From JALONO01 sp038209965 (GTDB lineage Bacteria; Bacteroidota; Bacteroidia; Cytophagales; Thermoflexibacteraceae), in NCBI GenBank assembly GCA_038209965.1, contig JBBQXF010000138.1:1-11864 (forward strand): 11,864 nt of DNA, given 5' to 3'. The position numbers were made by a program, and so were the translations under genes. Shown here piece by piece: positions 8,699 to 11,864 of the stretch; the stretch's first letter is position 1, and each line of letters begins with the position of its first letter. A model generated the notes under the pieces. That model ran no database searches. It was not told the origin of the DNA and was given only the letters and a program-made list of their open reading frames with translations.

Positions 8699-8872
8699 AA
8701 CTTAAATAGACCGTGTGAAACAGGAACCCAATCAAATCAAGATGTTGAAAAGCTAATTGAAAAGCTCAAAGGAACACATGTATATATGCTTATTGCCGAT
8801 GAAAAAAGGGTTAAAATTTTAGCGGGTCGAGTGTTCGAACATTTTCAAAAAAATATAAATTTAGTACACTAA
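8699..8872 (+). pseudogene. Orphan coding fragment of unknown family
   Basis: The frame is open from just after a TAA at 8696-8698 to a TAA at 8870-8872 (57 codons) and has no ATG before codon 30. Its translation has normal protein-like composition: DVEKLIEKLKGTHVYMLIAD, followed by EKRVKILAGRVFEHFQKN and LVH. It looks like the C-terminal end of a soluble protein whose 5' part is lost. I do not recognise the family. It sits between repeat copy A and the transposase remnant, so truncation by an insertion or deletion is plausible. It could also be a chance frame. Confidence 0.35.
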
Positions 8873-8884
8873 GTTGGGCCATGT

Positions 8885-9291
8885 TCCTACGGGACAGATA
8901 TTGAACAACAGGCTAATTACTTTCAAGATACCCCTATCCAGCAAATGGTGGGCAAAAAAGGGTGAAATACTCCTGTCATTCATGAATGCTGCCCATCTTG
9001 TGCGGGGACTTTCCCGTGCCGCGTATGGCGCGTTGAAAGGTTTTCTATAAAATTCCCGACGGGCAAGGAAAGGTGGAACGTTGGCGGGGCAATTCGTGCC
9101 GTTACAAAAAAACTCCCTTTCAGGATCACCACTATCTGTGTGAACGGCGATGAATAGTGATTTTTTTAACCTATTTGAGGATTCCAATGGTCAGAAAACC
9201 TATTTTTTTGGTATTGGACAATGCCCATTAACAACATTGTAAATCGGTCAATGAGTTGTGACAATGCGGACAGACCACTTTGATTGTTATC
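8885..9291 (+). mobile_element. IS630-family transposase remnant, multiply frameshifted
   Basis: Pieces of a DDE transposase of the IS630/Tc1-mariner group appear in order on the plus strand but in changing frames. They are IEQQANYFQDTPIQQM (8903 on), KKGEILLSFMNAAHLVRG (about 8958-9011), FPTGKERWNVGGAIRAVTKK (about 9053-9112), MNSDFFNLFED (9150 on), and KPIFLVLDNAH followed by a stop and QHCKSVNEL (9196-9264). At least four frame changes and several stops lie between them. In active members FMDAAH carries the first catalytic Asp; here it is Asn (FMNAAH). The second Asp, in VLDNAH, is kept. The N-terminal helix-turn-helix and the C-terminal PPYSPxLNxIE motif are absent, and no terminal inverted repeats were identified. 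The element is dead and old. Confidence 0.75.
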
Positions 9292-9521
9292 TAGCATATA
9301 AGTAATGAAAGGTAAATAATCGACAAATTTATTTTTTATAAGTTATTGATTATTAGTGTGATATATAACCAAAAACTATCAATTACAAATTATAAACTAC
9401 TTAACGCAAAATTAGCATACTCAATTACCATTTTTTTTATGTCAACCTATTTTTTACCATACAACCATACGTCTTTCACAGCGGAGCTATATTTGTTTAA
9501 AATGAATTAAATCTATCAACA
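9292..9521. other. AT-rich non-coding leader region before the barrel-TspO pair
   Basis: This stretch is very AT-rich and stops are frequent in all frames. I see no gene, only the promoter box at 9488-9495. It may contain regulatory sites, but no operator-like inverted repeat was convincing. Confidence 0.5.
9488..9495 (+). promoter_or_regulatory. Bacteroidota-type -7 promoter box (TATATTTG)
   Basis: TATATTTG is an exact match to TAnnTTTG, the -7 element read by the primary sigma factor of Bacteroidota. It is 26 bases before the ATG at 9522, giving a leader of roughly 20 bases. No good TTTG element is visible at the usual -33 spacing, so the call rests on the -7 match and position. It would drive the barrel protein gene and, by spacing, the TspO gene. 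Confidence 0.5.
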
Positions 9522-10292
9522 ATGGAAAAAAAATATCTTCTATCAGCAATATTATTTGCAGTTAGCCTTTTTGGCATTACCTCATTAGTAAGTGCCCAAG
9601 CCTTTATTGACCTAGAGTCTGGTGCCGTTTTTACAGGTTACAACAATGTGCGGATTTCAGGTGATGCAGGAACTTTATTTTCCTTGAGAACTGATTTGAA
9701 TGCCAAACCCAACGCTTTTATTCGAATAAGAGCAGGATACATAATAAAATCTAGGCACACTATATCTCTTCTATATGCCCCTTTAACTGTGAAATCAAAT
9801 GGATCAACAAATAAGCAAATTGATTTCGATGGGGTAACTTTTCTTTCAAATACCGATTTAAATGCGAGCTATAAGTTTAATTCATATAGGATAACATACC
9901 GATATGATATTGTAAAAAAACCAAAATTTGAATTTGGCTTAGGTTTTACTGCAAAAATAAGAGATGCCGAAATAGCACTTAGTAGTCAGGGACTGGCTGC
10001 TTCAAAGAAAAATATAGGTTTTGTACCCATCATCAATTTCCGGCTCAATTGGAAACTGAATGATAAAGTTGGTCTGCTCTTCGAGGGCGATGCATTGGCA
10101 GCACCACAAGGACGAGCCGAAGATGTTCTGCTCGCCGGAACATATGAACTTTCAGACCGATTCTTGATTCGTTTGGGATATCGGATTCTTGAAGGAGGAG
10201 CGGATAACGATGAGGTATATAACTTCACTTTGTTTCATTACGCTTCTGTTGGGGTATCATACACTTTTAGAAATAAGTTAACATCAAAGTAG
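9522..10292 (+). CDS. Outer-membrane beta-barrel protein of unknown function
   Basis: This 256-residue protein starts with a clear signal peptide: a KK pair, a hydrophobic core (about residues 5-22) and a cleavage site near SAQA (about 24-27). The mature part alternates polar and aromatic residues in strand-sized units: FIRIRAGYI, HTISLLYAPL, SYRITYRYDI, FEFGLGFTAKI, FIINFRLNW-like strands, RFLIRLGYRI. It ends with YASVGVSYTF, a typical barrel-closing strand followed by a short tail. About 8-10 strands are expected. The ligand or channel role cannot be read from sequence. TspO starts 15 bases after its stop, so the two are probably co-transcribed. Codons are AT-rich, unlike the glycogen synthase and VOC genes. 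It could equally be a structural or sensing barrel rather than a porin. Confidence 0.8.
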   Translation: MEKKYLLSAILFAVSLFGITSLVSAQAFIDLESGAVFTGYNNVRISGDAGTLFSLRTDLNAKPNAFIRIRAGYIIKSRHTISLLYAPLTVKSNGSTNKQIDFDGVTFLSNTDLNASYKFNSYRITYRYDIVKKPKFEFGLGFTAKIRDAEIALSSQGLAASKKNIGFVPIINFRLNWKLNDKVGLLFEGDALAAPQGRAEDVLLAGTYELSDRFLIRLGYRILEGGADNDEVYNFTLFHYASVGVSYTFRNKLTSK

Positions 10293-10307
10293 CCTAAAAT
10301 ATTAATT

Positions 10308-10784
10308 ATGGACATAGCAAAATTATCCAAGCTTGTGGTATCACTTGTCCTGCCAATAGGTTTAGGCTCCATAGCAGGTGCATTTACGGCAAAAGCAATA
10401 CCTGAATGGTTTGCTACACTAAACAAACCTTCGTTCAACCCGCCAAGTTATTTGTTTGGACCCGTTTGGACAGTATTGTATATTCTCATGGGAGTTTCTA
10501 TGTTTTTAATTTGGAACACACCCAAAACTGAACTACGACAAAAAGCCTTGATAGTTTTTGGCGTTCAATTATTTTTTAATTTTTGGTGGAGCATTTTATT
10601 TTTTTCCTTTCATGCGATTTTTCTTTCAGTAATTGATATTTTGTTGGTGTGGGTTTTAATCATCTTCATGATTACACTTTTCAAAAAGATAAAACCAGTT
10701 GCCGCTTATCTTCAAATCCCTTATTTACTTTGGGTAACATTCGCAACAATACTTAATATTTCAATTTACTATTTAAACAGATAA
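10308..10784 (+). CDS. tspO: TspO/MBR family tryptophan-rich membrane protein
   Basis: At 158 residues this is full length for the bacterial TspO (translocator protein/peripheral benzodiazepine receptor) family, inner-membrane proteins with five helices that bind porphyrins and, in some species, sterol-like ligands. Seen: helix 1 (about 8-31), then PEWFATLNKPSFNPPSYLFG with PVWTVLY following (32-58), helix 2 (about 52-70), QLFFNFWWS (Q87, N91, W93, W94) in helix 3, a D110-containing helix 4, and PYLLWVTFATILN (138-150) in helix 5. These are the family signature positions. It lies 15 bases downstream of the barrel gene, which suggests one operon and perhaps a shared ligand or stress response. 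GC in this gene is very low: one 60-base sample (10561-10620) is about 27 percent by hand count. Exact physiological role is not deducible. Confidence 0.95.
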   Translation: MDIAKLSKLVVSLVLPIGLGSIAGAFTAKAIPEWFATLNKPSFNPPSYLFGPVWTVLYILMGVSMFLIWNTPKTELRQKALIVFGVQLFFNFWWSILFFSFHAIFLSVIDILLVWVLIIFMITLFKKIKPVAAYLQIPYLLWVTFATILNISIYYLNR

Positions 10785-11086
10785 AACCTTCCCAAGTAGA
10801 GTCCGAACACACAAAAATGGGTGTGCTGCCTGGCCGGATCTTGGGGCGATCAATATTTTATCGCTGTTGCGCATTCATTCGGGCTTGACGAGCATCGCTG
10901 AACTTTTGTTTGTAAACTTGTACCACAAGGACGGCCCAATTTGTTTTCAATCAGCGGTGGTAGCGGGCGAACCGAATCCTATTTCCCACCTGTCAAAAGT
11001 CCAGTTCGTTGGCCAGCAGCCCAGTTATTTCATATTGTGTTAATTTAGGATTAATTTCGCTCTATGCGATCTAACCTTTTACCAAT
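10785..11086. other. Non-coding stretch between tspO and the VOC gene, holding repeat copy B
   Basis: No gene with a start codon is supported. One frame is open from 10777 to the TAA at 11041-11043 without an ATG and contains the PICFQSAVVAGE stretch shared with copy A. A CACAC/GTGTG inverted repeat near 10808-10825 has no T-tract and is not called a terminator. TAATTTCG at 11052-11059 is one base off the -7 consensus, 27 bases before the VOC start, and may be its promoter (weak). Confidence 0.5.
10897..10970 (+). repeat. Diverged direct repeat, copy B (partner at 8430-8502)
   Basis: This begins GCTGAACTTT and ends GTGGTAGCGGGCGA, aligned to copy A on the same strand about 2.47 kb away. Copy B lies inside a longer open frame without an ATG that reads GLTSIAELLFVNLYHKDG just before PICFQSAVVAGE. 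In copy A the same frame is broken upstream by a one-base gap. The two copies bracket the orphan fragment, the transposase remnant and the barrel-TspO pair. Confidence 0.65.
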
Positions 11087-11446
11087 ATGCAAGTCATCGA
11101 ACTAAATCACGTTGCCATCCACGTTGCCAATGTTGAAGCAAGTGTTGCTTTTTACCGGGATGTGCTGGGCTTGGAGCCAAAAGAACGGCCCACTTTTGAT
11201 TTTCCCGGGGCTTGGTTCAAGTTGGGCAACCAAGAATTGCATTTGATCGGCAATCGTACCGATATTGTCAATTCTCATAGCCGGGGCACTCACTTTGCCC
11301 TGCGGGTCAACAACCTCAAGGCCCTAGAGGATTTTCTGCGGGAAAAAGAAACCCGCTTTACCAATATCCAGTCGCGGGCCGATGGGGTACAACAACTATT
11401 TGTCATGGATCCGGACGGCCACTACATTGAATTTTGCGAAATGTAA
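11087..11446 (+). CDS. VOC (glyoxalase/dioxygenase fold) family protein
   Basis: This 119-residue protein is one complete VOC unit: two beta-alpha-beta-beta-beta modules that form a metal-binding pocket after pairing. Module 1 starts LNHVAIHVANVEASVAFYRD (6-25) with VLGL next; module 2 holds SRGTHFALRV (65-74) and ends MDPDGHYIEF (107-116). Candidate metal ligands are H8, E50 or H52, H69 and E115, the positions used in glyoxalase I-type enzymes. The product could be a lactoylglutathione lyase-like, isomerase or resistance-type enzyme; the substrate cannot be assigned. The start at 11087 fits because family homology begins within six residues. GC returns to about 53 percent in a 60-base sample, in contrast to the preceding tspO gene. 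No partner gene is evident. Confidence 0.88.
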   Translation: MQVIELNHVAIHVANVEASVAFYRDVLGLEPKERPTFDFPGAWFKLGNQELHLIGNRTDIVNSHSRGTHFALRVNNLKALEDFLREKETRFTNIQSRADGVQQLFVMDPDGHYIEFCEM

Positions 11447-11532
11447 AAATTACCGATTTGGAGAATCCCAAAACTGAAGCTAAGCTTTGACGGTTCATCA
11501 AAATGGGCTAGCTTGCCGGCAATTGGTGTAAA

Positions 11533-11864
11533 ATGAAAATCTACCGGATTTTTTTGGGCCTACTCATTTGGGCAAGCTTTTCTGCGTTGGCTTTGGCGCA
11601 GCAGCCACCAGTACGCTTATCTACCGTGACCAACTACTTGGCGATCGGCACCCACACTGAATTGCAGGTCGATTCCAGTGGGATGCCCGAATCGGTCAAG
11701 CCTTTGGAAACCAGTACATTCACCGATTTGGGTGAGTACCTTGGGGGGCCCCCCCCCCCCCCCCCCCCCGAAAAACCCCCCCAAAAAACGGGGGGTGTGA
11801 AAAAACAAACCACAAAAAACCCCCCCCCGGGGGGGTTTGGAGGGGGCCCCCCCAACCGAGAGAA
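11533..11864 (+). CDS. Exported protein of unknown function, 3' partial
   Basis: The ATG at 11533 opens with MKIYRIFLGLLIWASFSALA followed by LAQQPP, a classic signal peptide with predicted cleavage near ALA-QQ (about residue 23). The mature start reads RLSTVTNYLAIGTHTELQ and shows no family I recognise. The frame remains open to the end of the window, but from about 11743 it consists of homopolymer tracts giving P/G/K-rich translation, which is probably not real coding sequence. Only about the first 70 residues should be trusted. The gene begins 86 bases after the VOC stop, so co-transcription is possible but not shown. Confidence 0.65.
   Translation, partial: MKIYRIFLGLLIWASFSALALAQQPPVRLSTVTNYLAIGTHTELQVDSSGMPESVKPLETSTFTDLGEYLGGPPPPPPPEKPPQKTGGVKKQTTKNPPPGGFGGGPPNRE
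11743..11864. other. Homopolymer-rich contig end, probable assembly/sequencing artefact
   Basis: Six G are followed by 21 consecutive C (11749-11769), then alternating blocks of A, C and G (for example C-runs, AAAAAA, GGGGGG, GGGGGGG) to the last base. This composition is unlike anything else in the window, begins abruptly within a normal coding sequence, and lies at the very end of the contig, as low-quality read tails do. Confidence 0.75.

Noticed and set aside
8450..8709. Two short plus-strand frames of 65 and 77 codons
   Set aside because: They overlap each other in different frames, include repeat copy A, and show no motif beyond the shared PICxQSAVVAGE stretch.
8861..9187. Reverse-strand 108-codon frame
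   Set aside because: The plus strand of the same bases encodes ordered IS630 transposase motifs, so this frame is accidental.
10808..10825. CACAC...GTGTG inverted repeat after tspO as a terminator
   Set aside because: The stem is only five base pairs and no T-tract follows.
11513..11522. TTGCCGGCAA palindrome upstream of the last gene, as an operator
   Set aside because: A single 10-base palindrome is expected by chance in this length of sequence and has no second copy or known regulator match.

Overview
The window looks like a contig from a member of the Bacteroidota, probably a Saprospiria/Cytophagia-type environmental bacterium (the class is inference). The evidence is a giant surface protein ending in a type IX secretion (T9SS) sorting domain, a eukaryotic-like GT3 glycogen synthase of the kind found in this phylum, start codons without clear Shine-Dalgarno sequences, and a TATATTTG box matching the Bacteroidota -7 consensus TAnnTTTG. 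No rRNA, tRNA or CRISPR array was seen.

Layout. (1) 1-5757: the 3' part (about 1.9 kb of residues, 5' end off the contig) of a secreted double beta-helix protein with Pmp-like GGxI/FxxN repeats, two choice-of-anchor Q modules, an unknown domain, Ig-like and glycan/ice-binding-like stretches, and a T9SS type A C-terminus. A strong intrinsic terminator follows at 5771-5807. (2) 5886-7697: GT3 glycogen synthase, apparently monocistronic. (3) 7698-9521: a gene graveyard holding a GNAT acetyltransferase pseudogene with an early in-frame TAG, one copy (A) of a diverged repeat, an orphan coding fragment, and a frameshifted IS630-type transposase remnant. (4) 9522-10784: an AT-rich two-gene cassette of an outer-membrane beta-barrel protein and a TspO/MBR membrane protein, 15 bases apart and likely co-transcribed from the TATATTTG promoter. 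(5) 10785-11086: a non-coding stretch carrying copy B of the repeat. (6) 11087-11446: a VOC/glyoxalase-fold protein at normal GC. (7) 11533 to the end: the start of an exported protein of unknown function that runs into a 122-base C/G/A homopolymer tail, which is most likely an assembly artefact.

How it fits together. The genes do not form one pathway. The surface protein and the glycogen synthase are separate units split by a terminator. The main structural signal is that the AT-rich barrel-TspO cassette, with a dead IS and gene fragments, lies between two direct copies of a diverged repeat inside otherwise GC-richer DNA. This is what an old, decaying genomic island would look like. The barrel-TspO pair may work as one unit (outer membrane plus inner membrane, perhaps for a tetrapyrrole or similar ligand), but nothing in the sequence proves that.
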